Part shown: piece by piece, positions 1 to 8,386 of the stretch
How the letters are laid out: every line of letters begins with the position of its first letter
Position numbering within the stretch: the first letter of the stretch is position 1
Assembly: GCF_000153105.1 (NCBI RefSeq)
Contig: NZ_CH672376.1
Coordinates: forward strand, 3,761,739 to 3,825,738
Length of the DNA stretch: 64,000 bases
Origin: Blastopirellula marina DSM 3645
GTDB lineage: Bacteria > Planctomycetota > Planctomycetia > Pirellulales > Pirellulaceae
Direction: 5' to 3'
The notes under the pieces: model-generated
Seen by the model: only the letters and a program-made list of their open reading frames with translations
Told to the model about the DNA's origin: nothing
Databases searched by the model: none
Program-made: the position numbers and the translations under genes

Positions 1-460
1 ATCTGTGCCCAAGCGTCTGTACGAATGCGGGGGCCTCCTTGCCAAGCCATTGCTTGAGCGCATCGTGCGATTCGAATTCGCCGATCTCAATTCGGTCGAT
101 CGTAGGGCTCGAATCTTCAACATCCGCAATATCGTCTTCTGCCATTTCCCGAATCCAAAGAACGCGATGCCGCTGCAAGCCCGCGCGAATCAAATCAATC
201 CCGCTCCCTTCGACGGCGCGATCCAAATTGCTGCCTTGGACCAACACCAGATAGATCAAATCGCCGGAAAATTTGATGAGCAGTCCCGCCGAAGGATCAA
301 ACGTCACGGTGCCGAGCCAGCCATAGGGGAACCAGATGCTATTGCCGTTGGCTAGGCGGAACTCGATCGAACTTGCCCGCTCGTGCAAGCCGCGCAAATA
401 GCCGAACGCCGGACAAGTCCCCTCACCTCCTTCTTGGCCTTTGGGGGCATTCACCGGCAT
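1..460 (-). CDS. Hypothetical protein, cut by the window edge
   Basis: An open frame of about 153 codons starts at an ATG whose first base is 460 and runs off the left edge without a stop. The start lies about 50 bases after the relaxase stop in the same direction, so the two probably share a transcript. The protein begins MPVNAPKGQEGGEG and has a long acidic stretch in its visible second half (MAEDDIADVEDSS). No transmembrane segment is visible and I recognise no catalytic motif. The continuous frame and good codon use support a real gene, and the plus-strand frames across the same bases look like shadows. Its position suggests a conjugation-associated function, but that is inference from context only. 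Confidence 0.6.
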   Translation of the reverse strand, partial: MPVNAPKGQEGGEGTCPAFGYLRGLHERASSIEFRLANGNSIWFPYGWLGTVTFDPSAGLLIKFSGDLIYLVLVQGSNLDRAVEGSGIDLIRAGLQRHRVLWIREMAEDDIADVEDSSPTIDRIEIGEFESHDALKQWLGKEAPAFVQTLGHR

Positions 461-512
461 CCTGCCCGATAGATGCGGGTTGCCGGAAACACGATCCGTA
501 TGAGTTGTCGAA

Positions 513-3187
513 TCATCTCGCACGATCTGGCTCCCTGGTTGGGCGTTCTGGTGCTGATGGAACGATTGGCGAATACTCCGATGAAACGGATCTTGCGCCG
601 CGCCGTCTGCGGTTAGCAAAAACTTCGGCCGGAGTCGGTTTCGTTTCCGGTTTGGGCTCGGCCAGTTCCATGGCGGAGAGAGACTTGTCAGCCCGGGCGG
701 CGGCTTTCAAGAGGTCAAGATGATCGTCCGTAAAGATCACCGCCTGCTCTTTCCCGCGCGTGACGGCGACATAAGCGGTTCGCTGGTCGGTCGCTTTCAT
801 CGACTCACTGTCAATTGCGACGAACACCTTATTGACCGTCGCGCCCTGGCTGGCGTGGCTGGTGGTAACGTAGCCATGCGCGAGGTGACCGAAATCGTGA
901 TCGATTATCCAGTCGTTATTCACACAGAGATCGCCGTGCGCCGTAAATCCTTCGACCGTAAATAACGCCCCATTGCTCAGGCGATGTTTTCCGTCCTTGG
1001 TTTTGCCGCCCGCCGTGATGCGGATGCGGTCTCCAACCGCCAAGGCTAGAGGTTTGGCGCGGTAGACCTCGAACCGGTCGGCAAGGTCCGTTGGCGGCGG
1101 CGTCTCGTCGACCACGAGCCGCGTCCCTTTAGTGAATCCGGGGGCGTTTTGATGGAACTGGATCAAGTCGCCCAATTCGTACTCGGTGGCGTCCTGTTTT
1201 TGGGCGTCGGTCAGATGAGCGGAAACATAGGTCGTGACTGTTCGTTCTTCCTGAAGCAGCCCGCTGGCATGCAGCGATTTGCGAATGGCGTCGGTCACGC
1301 GAGACGCCTCGGCATGAGTCGGTGAAACCACCAGCGCGGTCTTTCGCTTGCCATGTCTGTCTTGCTCATTAATTGCTGCCAGATAGGCGGACGCCAGTTC
1401 CTGGTAACGCTGGTCATCGGCGACCTGACGAATCCAGCCAAGCTTGTCGAGTTCGTCAAACGCCGGACCGACACGTCCTTCGCTCAAATGCTCGGCCACT
1501 TTCTTGTAGTCGCCTTGCTGTCGCAAAATTTCGGTTACTTCCGCAACCGGCAGCCCGGCTCGTTCTTCCAGCAGTTTTAAGGGTTCCCCCGCCGTGACGC
1601 TCTTATGTTGGCGGCGGTCGCCGACGAGCAAGACGCGAGCGTTGACCGATTCGGCCACGGTGAAAACCGCATGCATGTCCCGCGTGCCGAGTTGGCTCGC
1701 CTCATCCACCAAGATGACGCCGTTTTTGGCCGACGCTTGCATCTCCGCGTCTTTCAAGAATCGGGCGACCGTATCGGCCTCCGCAAAACCGGCTTCCTGA
1801 CGGAGCACTTCACGGCTGGCCTTTACCGATTGCGCCAAGGCGACGACCGGTTTCCCCGTCTCGGCCAAGGCTTCGCCGATCTCCTGTTCCAGCGTCGTTT
1901 TACCAGTCCCGGCCACGCCGCGAATCATCATCACGCGGTCACGCGAGCCCAGCACATGCCGCACCGCCGCTTGTTGCCCTTCATTGAACCAATCCCGCGT
2001 AAGTGGACGTTTTGGATCGCCGAGTGGTCGGCAGCGTCCTCGTCCCTCGCGGGCGAAGCTGACGATCTTCGATTCCAACGCGAGCATCTCCCGCGTCGTG
2101 GCCATGTCGCGATCATCGACCTGGCTGCGAATCAGCGGACGCCGTTTCAGTTCCTGCTCTGTGCGATCGACCGTCACGGCGCCCAGCCCTCGCTTGAGCG
2201 CTTCGGTCATCAGCTTCCGTTCAGGAACGACCGCGTCCCGAACAAAGGAGTGCTCCACGGCATGATCGACCGCCGAGCGTTCTCCCGGGCTTGGTCGAAC
2301 CGGTTTTGCTTCGCGGCGGTGCACTTCTGCAATCCAGTCCTGTTCGTCCCGCGTCAGCCGTGACCGCCATTCCTTTTGGAGTGCGGCGAGACTGAGATTT
2401 TTACCCTTGCGTTCGCGCGTTTCGGCGCCCAACTCCGCCTTGCGATCGGCGTCGGTGATCCCTTTTTCCTGGGCGATCTGTTCGATCCGTTCCGTCCGCC
2501 GTGAAAACCGCCCGAGTATGTCCTGGGGCATTCCGGCGATCTCAAAGTCATCCCGTTTGCGGACGACGCTGAAGCCCAACTCTTGCAAGCGGTTCGCCAG
2601 TCGCACGCGAAATGCCGCTGAAAATAAGGCGCGTCGCGTTTCAGTTCCCGAAACTGGCCAGCCTTCCAGCGATCTTCTTCTCGATCGAACGTACTGTTGA
2701 AAACAAAGCAATGGGCGTGAAGCTGCGGATCAGGAATACCATCGACAGGACGCGAGGTGGTGTGAATGAACTCCGCCCAGACCATGTTGCTTGTCGTACG
2801 GTTCTCATCTTTGCGAACACGGGTTTTCATCTCCGTTTCCATTTCCCGCATCGTTTCACGCGTCGCCTCTTGAAATGCAGTCAGGATGGCTTGATCCTCG
2901 TAGAGCCCATAAAGTAAGGAAACTGACTTGGGAACCGAGAACGTAAAGTCGTAGCCGACGGTCCGCTCCGCCCGGGTACGAACGGTCAGCGGCTGGCCGC
3001 TGCGGGGATCGAGGTTATCGCAAAGCTGCTCGAACGATTTTTTATCAACCGTCCCAGACAGACCGAGCCGCTGGGCGCCTTTGCCGCCCCACTGGCCGAC
3101 AAGTTCCTGACCGTCCAGGTAATAATCGGCCGTGGCGTAATAACGCTTGGCGCCGGCGGCGCTGTTCTGTTGCGAGACGCGAATCAT
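513..3187 (-). pseudogene. MobF relaxase-helicase (TrwC/TraA type), one frameshift
   Basis: This is the relaxase that would nick at oriT and unwind the transferred strand during conjugation. The N-terminal part (from 3187) carries paired tyrosines at residues 16-17 and 22-23 and the metal-binding histidines of the HUH fold at 142, 157 and 159 (PDPQLHAHCF). The C-terminal part is a RecD-like helicase with Walker A GVAGTGKTT and Walker B ILVDEASQ. The two parts lie in different frames. Adding one G near 2615-2622 (after residues DAPYFQ) joins them into an 891-residue protein that reads smoothly through YFQ-AAFRVRLANRL. The frame is otherwise open to a proline- and arginine-rich tail. Whether the missing base is true decay or a sequencing error cannot be decided here. 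The family assignment is secure. Confidence 0.88.
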
Positions 3188-3532
3188 GCCTCATTTTATC
3201 ATGGCACAATTTCGTTAACGCTTCCTTAACGCCTTTCTGCTCTCTGGCTCTGAGAGCCGATTTGGGGAAGATTCGGCAGCTTGCTACGTGGCGGCAACAT
3301 GGTTGCCACGTGATCGCATCATCGTTCTTTTCTCCTGAAATTCTGGAGCTTTAACCGTGTTTGTTTTGCGGCTGGCAAGACAGTTGGAGCGAAAGGATTT
3401 GCTTGTCTTCGCATGAGTCATGCAAAGCACTTACGTGGACTGCAAAAGACGCCAACTGCTTAGAGAATTCGCTTGGCGAGAAATGGGATAGCCTTCGCGC
3501 TTGTCGGCGCTATGCAAGTGGATCAGTCCTGC
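3188..3532. other. Relaxase upstream region, candidate oriT or operator repeats
   Basis: No gene is seen in these 345 bases. Just before the relaxase start there is a direct repeat of TTAACGC (near 3213-3233). Further out is a tight palindrome GGCTCTGAGAGCC (3246-3258) and an imperfect inverted repeat at 3286-3311, whose arms ACGTGG..CAAC and GTTGCCACGT differ by a three-base bulge. Such repeats next to a MobF relaxase gene could be the nic region or sites for an auxiliary DNA-binding protein. No nic consensus could be assigned. Confidence 0.3.
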
Positions 3533-4510
3533 TCAAGCCCTGTGAACCCGTCGATCAAATCGCTGCTCGACAACAGTCGAGCCCCATTGCGAACCGAGCA
3601 ATTCCTGCGTCAGTTGAAAACCGAACGACTCATAGAGATGACGGGCCGTATCTAGGCCTTTAAAAGTCCAAAGATAGGTCTCATTAAAATGCTCATCGGC
3701 GAATTCTAACGCCCGTGCGAGAAGATGACGCCCAATTCCCATGCCGCGCAGCGTCTCGTGGACAATAAACCAACGCAAATGCGCAACATGCGAATCGTCA
3801 TCATTTCCATCGATAGCGATCGAAGCGAGCGTTCGCCCCTCTTTCACATACAGCCAAAGACCTTTCCCGGGTGCCGGAAGCATCGCTGCAAACTCCGCTA
3901 ATTCCGTGGCGACACGTTTTTCAAAGAAGATGCCAAACCCCCAACCATGGGCGTAAGATCGTCCATGCAGACTAGCGATGTCACCAATACAGCCGGGAAC
4001 GTATCCTTCCTGAATCCATTCGTCGATTTTTTCATCGGAACGAGGCGACGTTTCCCCGTTTTGGTTGAGTGCCTCAACATAGAGGGAAAGAGATCGAACC
4101 AGTGCCTGCTGGTCGGCGGTCTTCAACTGACGCAGCGCTTCCTTCGCTTGTGCAGAGGCGTACCGATCAATCTGATTTCGGAGACTCTGACCGACATCTG
4201 TCAAGAAAAGATAATAGGACCGGGCGTCATCGCTTGCTGGTTCCCGCCGCACCAAACCAGCAGATTCAAGCTTGGTCAATTGTCGGCTCATGCTCGACTT
4301 GTCGAGACGCAACGTCGTCGCTAAGTCGCGGGCCTGAACCCCGGGCGTTTTGCCAATCTCTAAAATCGCATGGACAGCGGACGGACCGTAACCGCTATTC
4401 GCCAACGTCGGCCGCAAGAAACCGAGTTCGCGAACGAGTCGACGAGACGCTTCCCTCAACGGAAGAACCAGTTCCACGCTCGAGTCAGACTTTCGCTTCG
4501 TTGCTCCCAT
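3533..4510 (-). CDS. MarR-type regulator fused to GNAT acetyltransferase
   Basis: A bifunctional protein of about 325 residues. The first 140 or so residues form a MarR winged helix (ARDLATTLRLDKSSMSRQL is the recognition helix region). The rest is a GNAT N-acetyltransferase with the acetyl-CoA loop RGMGIGRHLLARALEFA. This fused architecture is known in many bacteria; the substrate is not known. An in-frame ATG exists 33 bases upstream at 4543, but it falls inside the -35 hexamer of a strong promoter, so I chose 4510. The gene is probably autoregulated, since a perfect palindrome sits in the promoter spacer. It lies alone, 110 bases from the end of the oxidoreductase gene that is upstream of it. 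Confidence 0.85.
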   Translation of the reverse strand: MGATKRKSDSSVELVLPLREASRRLVRELGFLRPTLANSGYGPSAVHAILEIGKTPGVQARDLATTLRLDKSSMSRQLTKLESAGLVRREPASDDARSYYLFLTDVGQSLRNQIDRYASAQAKEALRQLKTADQQALVRSLSLYVEALNQNGETSPRSDEKIDEWIQEGYVPGCIGDIASLHGRSYAHGWGFGIFFEKRVATELAEFAAMLPAPGKGLWLYVKEGRTLASIAIDGNDDDSHVAHLRWFIVHETLRGMGIGRHLLARALEFADEHFNETYLWTFKGLDTARHLYESFGFQLTQELLGSQWGSTVVEQRFDRRVHRA

Positions 4511-4519
4511 AATCCGCTC

Positions 4520-4548
4520 AGGATAGTTGCATTGTGCAACCATGTCAA
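4520..4548 (-). promoter_or_regulatory. Promoter with MarR-type operator
   Basis: On the minus strand TTGACA (4548-4543) is followed after exactly 17 bases by TATCCT (4525-4520). The spacer holds the palindrome GTTGCACAATGCAAC (4540-4526). The predicted transcription start lies two or three bases from the ATG at 4510, giving an almost leaderless message. A MarR dimer bound here would cover both hexamers, so autorepression is likely. Confidence 0.7.
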
Positions 4549-4620
4549 GAGCGATGGAACAGCTAGGAGTGAACCATGCCGAAACCGGATTCTGAGTGAT
4601 GGGATAGTGCTGGTTCGGTT

Positions 4621-5748
4621 TTAAGTAGCGTTGATGGATGAATCAAGCTTGCTATTCCATATCGCTCGCCTGCCGGTTTTCGAGGACTCCTCGACCAGGT
4701 CCAGAAACTGATGCATCGGCAGGGCGTCGGCGAAGGTTGGCGCATTGCTGGTTCCTGCGGCCATGTCTGCCGCCAAGGCTGCATAGAGATTGCCAAGCTC
4801 CCGCACGCTGCCGCCCATTTTCAACTGCGGTGCCCACTGCAAGCGTTCAGGAATCGCCAGTTCAACCATCGGTTGCCGCTCTCCTTGGGTGCCTTCAATG
4901 CGTCCGTCTCGCGTATTGCTAAAAGCCTCTCCGTAAGTCAAACGCAGATCGCCGTCCGTTCCCGTGATTTCCAGACGAACGCCAAAGCCGTTTCGTTTAC
5001 CCCCTTCCACATGGACTGAAAGAACGGCGCCGGAAGTGTAAGTTCCGCTAATCAGCAACTGATCCGGCGCCGACGAGGGAATCACCTCGTTTGTACCGGT
5101 CAATGTCACTTCATCAAACTGGCTCGTCGTAACAGCGACAATTTCATTCGGCCATCCGGAGATCCAAAACAACATATCCAAGAAGTGTCCTCCGTAGATC
5201 GAAAGGACGCTGGAGAAGTTCTCACCTGGCGCCGTGAAGGCCAGCACATCGGCTCGCTGGCGATAGAACGTCGGCTCGCTCACATGCAAGTGCAGGGAGC
5301 GAACCTGGCCGACGTACCCTTCCTCCAACAATTCCCGCAGGTAGCGGCTGCTGGCGGCCATTCGGCGCTGAAGTCCAACCGCGTGTCGAATTCCGGCCTG
5401 GCTTGCGGCATCCAAGAGAGTCGTTGAGTCAATCGTATTAGTTGTCAGCGGCCATTCGCAATAAACATGTTTTCCTGCGTCGATCGCGGCCTGAGCGACG
5501 ACAAAATGCTCGGGCGCACGGGTATTCACGACGACCAGGTCGACGTCGGACTGCTGGACAAGCTCCGAAAAGTTATCATAGGCGGAGGGAACGTTAAACT
5601 CTGCGGCAGCTGCGTCCGCCGTGGCTCGTCGCGTCGTGGCGACGGCCGCCAACTCATATTGCGGCAACTGCTGAAGCACCGGTATGTGACCGAAACGCGC
5701 CCATTGCCCCGCTCCTACCAGTCCGACACGAATTTTCGACATTGTCAT
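4621..5748 (-). CDS. Gfo/Idh/MocA family oxidoreductase
   Basis: A 375-residue NAD(P)-dependent sugar- or cyclitol-type dehydrogenase. The N-terminus holds the Rossmann motif RVGLVGAGQWARFGHIPVL and the family motif EWPLTTN near residues 98-104, which corresponds to the EKP signature with the lysine replaced by a non-charged residue. A C-terminal alpha/beta domain with HFLDMLFWISGWP follows. Length is normal for the family. The start is supported by GGAG seven bases upstream of the ATG. It is transcribed away from the HxlR gene, and the two share a 183-base intergenic region, so HxlR control is plausible. The substrate cannot be told. Loss of the EKP lysine, if real, may lower or change dehydrogenase activity. 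Confidence 0.85.
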   Translation of the reverse strand: MTMSKIRVGLVGAGQWARFGHIPVLQQLPQYELAAVATTRRATADAAAAEFNVPSAYDNFSELVQQSDVDLVVVNTRAPEHFVVAQAAIDAGKHVYCEWPLTTNTIDSTTLLDAASQAGIRHAVGLQRRMAASSRYLRELLEEGYVGQVRSLHLHVSEPTFYRQRADVLAFTAPGENFSSVLSIYGGHFLDMLFWISGWPNEIVAVTTSQFDEVTLTGTNEVIPSSAPDQLLISGTYTSGAVLSVHVEGGKRNGFGVRLEITGTDGDLRLTYGEAFSNTRDGRIEGTQGERQPMVELAIPERLQWAPQLKMGGSVRELGNLYAALAADMAAGTSNAPTFADALPMHQFLDLVEESSKTGRRAIWNSKLDSSINAT

Positions 5749-5931
5749 CAGCCTTCTCCTTCTGTGGTTTTGTACGCTGACGTCATCTCGGACTTGGTCG
5801 CCAAACCCAATTCCTCAAAGCGTCGCTGCGTTAACTATGGCAACACTATTCCCTTGAATCTAAAATGTCGAGAAGGTACTAAATTGGGACGTAGTTACCA
5901 TTTGGTGACATAGCAACGACACGGTGGCATC
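5749..5931. promoter_or_regulatory. Divergent promoter region with candidate HxlR operator
   Basis: This region separates the oxidoreductase and HxlR genes. Near the HxlR start is an imperfect palindrome GTTACCATTTGGTGAC (5894-5909; arms match at 5 of 6 positions). HxlR regulators commonly bind such sites between themselves and a divergent target gene. The role here is inferred from position. Confidence 0.35.
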
Positions 5932-6348
5932 ATGAAAGACCCTGAATCGCTCGTGCTGGACGAGAACTGTATTCCACGGCGCGTGTTGGAAATTTTTTGC
6001 GTCAAATGGACCAGCATGGTCTTGCACGCGATTCATCTGCATGGCGGCTGTTGTCGAACCGGCGTATTACAACGGACGCTACCGGGCATTTCAAAGAAGA
6101 TGCTCACGCAAACACTCCGTGAGATGGAACGGGATGGGATGATCGCCCGCAAGGTATATCCCGTCGTGCCGCCGATGGTCGAGTACTCCTTAACGCCGCT
6201 CGGGCAATTGTTTATCGAACCGATCGAAATGCTGTATGCCTGGGGCGAAGAACATGCTGACGCCCTGAAGAAAATTACTCGCCGTCGCAAGGCGAGTGCT
6301 TCAAAGAGGAATCTGGACGGAAAGGCGGACGCCAAGACTCAGAAATAA
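5932..6348 (+). CDS. HxlR family transcriptional regulator
   Basis: A 138-residue winged-helix protein of the HxlR type. It shows the family pattern: a short N-terminal segment with a cysteine (FCVKWTSMVL), then LPGISKKMLTQTLREMERDGMI as the recognition helix and EYSLTPLGQLFIEPI in the wing and dimer region. The C-terminus is a basic tail rich in lysine and arginine. HxlR proteins often sense aldehydes or redox stress and control a divergent oxidoreductase. Here that neighbour is the Gfo/Idh/MocA gene, so a regulator-target pair is a reasonable inference. Confidence 0.85.
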   Translation: MKDPESLVLDENCIPRRVLEIFCVKWTSMVLHAIHLHGGCCRTGVLQRTLPGISKKMLTQTLREMERDGMIARKVYPVVPPMVEYSLTPLGQLFIEPIEMLYAWGEEHADALKKITRRRKASASKRNLDGKADAKTQK

Positions 6349-6562
6349 TGCTGAGGCATGCCAACCCCAAACCTGTTCGAGGGCCACCCATTTAGACTTC
6401 TTCGGTTTGGCTATAGAATGGTTTTTACCGGTGTTTAAGGACAAGTTGAGATCTTGGTTGAAGTTTTAAGAGTCAAATGACACGCCCACCTGTGTCGCGA
6501 GCGGAATCGACTAACCTGCGTCGGAGTTTCACGCCGATGCAGATTTGCCAACCGCGGTTTCT
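6349..6562. other. Intergenic stretch, nothing recognised
   Basis: About 210 bases between the HxlR stop and a perfect hairpin. No open frame with good codon use was seen on either strand. Confidence 0.5.
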
Positions 6563-6587
6563 GCTGGAGGTCGATGTGACCTCCAGC
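6563..6587. terminator. Perfect 10-bp hairpin, possible terminator
   Basis: GCTGGAGGTC and GACCTCCAGC form a perfect stem with a five-base loop. No clear T-run follows on either side. It lies at the boundary of the short-gene cassette region and could end transcription from either direction, or be part of a recombination structure. Confidence 0.4.
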
Positions 6588-6705
6588 GCCTAACGTGCCC
6601 AATCATGCGGGCGGCGCATGTGATTCAACCACTGACGCGGACGTCGCCGCCTCGCGTGCATCGGATTGTGATTCCGTGATTCCGTGCCGTCAATTGTTAA
6701 GGCCA
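6588..6705 (-). repeat. Possible attC-like site after the DUF2321 gene
   Basis: On the minus strand the sequence runs from TTAAC at the DUF2321 stop to GTTAGGC, the integron core motif GTTRRRY, about 118 bases later. The bases before the core (ATTGGGCAC) resemble those at another candidate core near 7794 (ATTGGGTGC). Internal pairing of the two halves is weak, so this is a tentative call. Confidence 0.3.
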
Positions 6706-7179
6706 AATCATCTTCCTGACAGATTCGCTCGCAATATCGATAAGAATGTCACGGATGGCAGCCCCAGTGCCAGCCGTCATTTTGCCAAGCATCTTTTTGA
6801 TACGGCCTGCACTTGCCTTTGCTTGCGGTGTTTCACGGGTTATTTCTTCAAGGTCTTTTGCAAAACGTTCGCTCTCATCCGCAGACAACGTGTCGTCATC
6901 GGTCGCTAGTTGTCGCGCTGCTTCAAGGGCGCGTGTAGTCCACGGAAACGCCTTGCCACAGTTCTGGCAGTAGTGCGGTGCATCGTAGTCAAAGAAACCG
7001 ATAACGCCAGGGCAATGATAATGGCCTTGGATTGGTGATTGGCAATCCGGACAGGCCATGATCGTCGTCTCGCCACACTTATCGCAAAACGACTTGCGAA
7101 ACTCTGGGCTGGACCCTGCCGTAGACGCGATTACGTGTCCGTTCATGCAGATTTGTGCAACGTCGTATCCTTCTCTCAA
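6697..7179 (-). CDS. DUF2321 family zinc-ribbon protein
   Basis: A 160-residue protein matching the DUF2321 family pattern. It begins near YDVAQICMNGHV and has CDKCGETTIMACPDC and CQNCG zinc-ribbon cysteine pairs, followed by a charged helical C-terminus. The start is a TTG at 7179, chosen because the family begins at this point and AGGAG lies seven bases upstream; an ATG exists 33 bases later but would remove the first conserved residues. The function of the family is unknown. Its size and the flanking inverted structures fit a mobile gene cassette. The last codons (WPstop) run directly into the putative recombination site. Confidence 0.75.
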   Translation of the reverse strand: MREGYDVAQICMNGHVIASTAGSSPEFRKSFCDKCGETTIMACPDCQSPIQGHYHCPGVIGFFDYDAPHYCQNCGKAFPWTTRALEAARQLATDDDTLSADESERFAKDLEEITRETPQAKASAGRIKKMLGKMTAGTGAAIRDILIDIASESVRKMIWP

Positions 7180-7194
7180 CGGATGGCTCCTACG

Positions 7195-7311
7195 GAATAA
7201 CGCTAAAGCTCAGTTGCCCACCCTCGAAACGAAAGCGGCTTGCAAGTAGTGTAGCCGTTCCAAAAGCAAATCGCGCAGGGGTGGCGGGCCAACTGTAGCG
7301 ACTTGTTAGGC
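7195..7311 (-). repeat. Candidate integron-type attC site
   Basis: On the minus strand the site starts with GCCTAAC (RYYYAAC, containing the DUF3892 stop codon) and ends near GCGTTATTCC. The two halves pair imperfectly: CGCTACAGTTGGCCCGCCACC near the start matches the complement of the stretch GGGTGGGCAACTGAGC near the end, with single unpaired bases on one side only. One-sided bulges are typical of attC. The final core GTTATTC departs from GTTRRRY, which weakens the call. Confidence 0.4.
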
Positions 7312-7575
7312 GATCTCAGCAATCAGGAGGTCATCGAGATTGTTCTTTGAGGTCTTGTCTGGGTCAGTGCGAAGGTATTTTCCGCTCTGTCCGTTGACGA
7401 CGCGAATGTCCACGCGTCCCCTTGACCCTTCAACAAAATACGAATGTATGCCGTTCTCGATATCATTGATCGCGTCCCTTTTCTGCCGAGGTGACCACGA
7501 TTGACCGGTATTGCATAGAGCGGTAATGTCGCCATCGCTGTCTTTGGCGGAACGTGTTACTTTCCTGTCTGCCAT
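7306..7575 (-). CDS. DUF3892 domain protein
   Basis: An 89-residue protein starting MADRKVTRSAKDSDGDITAL. It matches the small DUF3892 family, which is built around a pattern of residues that places conserved ITALC, W, K..AI..I and a YFV segment before the C-terminal strand. The open frame extends 57 codons upstream, but this start has GGAG eight bases ahead and the family begins here. The function is unknown. The stop codon lies inside a GCCTAAC core that begins a candidate attC site, which is the arrangement expected of a gene cassette. Confidence 0.7.
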   Translation of the reverse strand: MADRKVTRSAKDSDGDITALCNTGQSWSPRQKRDAINDIENGIHSYFVEGSRGRVDIRVVNGQSGKYLRTDPDKTSKNNLDDLLIAEIA

Positions 7576-8386
7576 CTTTGATTCTCCAAAGCCAATAGGA
7601 AGAGTTTGAAAATTCGAACTAGTAGTTCGACACAAAAAATCTAGATAAGACGTGCTATAGCTTCTTATGCACATTTGTTGTGGATGAGCTAGAGCCAGTA
7701 TTGTAGCGAATTCGCTCCCGTTTGGCCAAATGATAGGATGGCCCACCTTCGGAAGGCAATTGATTGCAGAACGGCTTCGGCTTCACCGCCTAACGCACCC
7801 AATGACACCCAGTTAGGGACCGATTTCGAACCGTTATTTTCTACTGGATTAAGTGCTGAATGACACGCCCTCCTTAGTCAGGACGCGGCGGGCGGATGAA
7901 GGGTTTCGACCGGCTTTTGACAACAACACTCTCGAACAACACATCCTATCGATACTCGCGGATTCCCATACACGGCTTGTCCGGAATACTTATGCGCATA
8001 AATCAGATGGCACAACGATTCATACGTTTTTTTTGCATTTTCCCCTCGGCTGGACACAGCCTTCCAAGTACTAAACATACCTAATTCTCGCCGCAACGCC
8101 TGAGCCTTTATGAATCGCGAGGTCAGAGGCCGTGAGTTGAGAGCGTACTCCGTGAAGATGAACGCGATGGAATCGAGCTGATCCCGCAGACATATAGGTA
8201 TTCTCCACCGACATCAGTCTCGGGGAGTCGCAAACCACGCCACTTTTTCAACCAAACGCAGATTGGAGCGATCTCCATTCTCTTCGGTCTCACAATCACG
8301 GCGGCGTAAATCGATGAAGAGCGAAGGATTAACCCTTGCAGAATAAGGTTTCCGATGCCTCCGCATCCAAATCCGGACTTTTCTCG
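7576..8386. other. Intergenic region with one cassette-core motif
   Basis: No convincing gene is seen in 810 bases. GCCTAAC (7788-7794) and GTTAGGG (7812-7818) face each other 17 bases apart. This is too short for an attC site but would fit a remnant core next to the DUF3892 cassette. Short frames near 7853-8096 on both strands have no recognisable content. Confidence 0.4.

Noticed and set aside
7853-8096. Short frames on both strands near the cassette region
   Set aside because: No ribosome site or family match; one frame is as good as the other, which suggests non-coding DNA.
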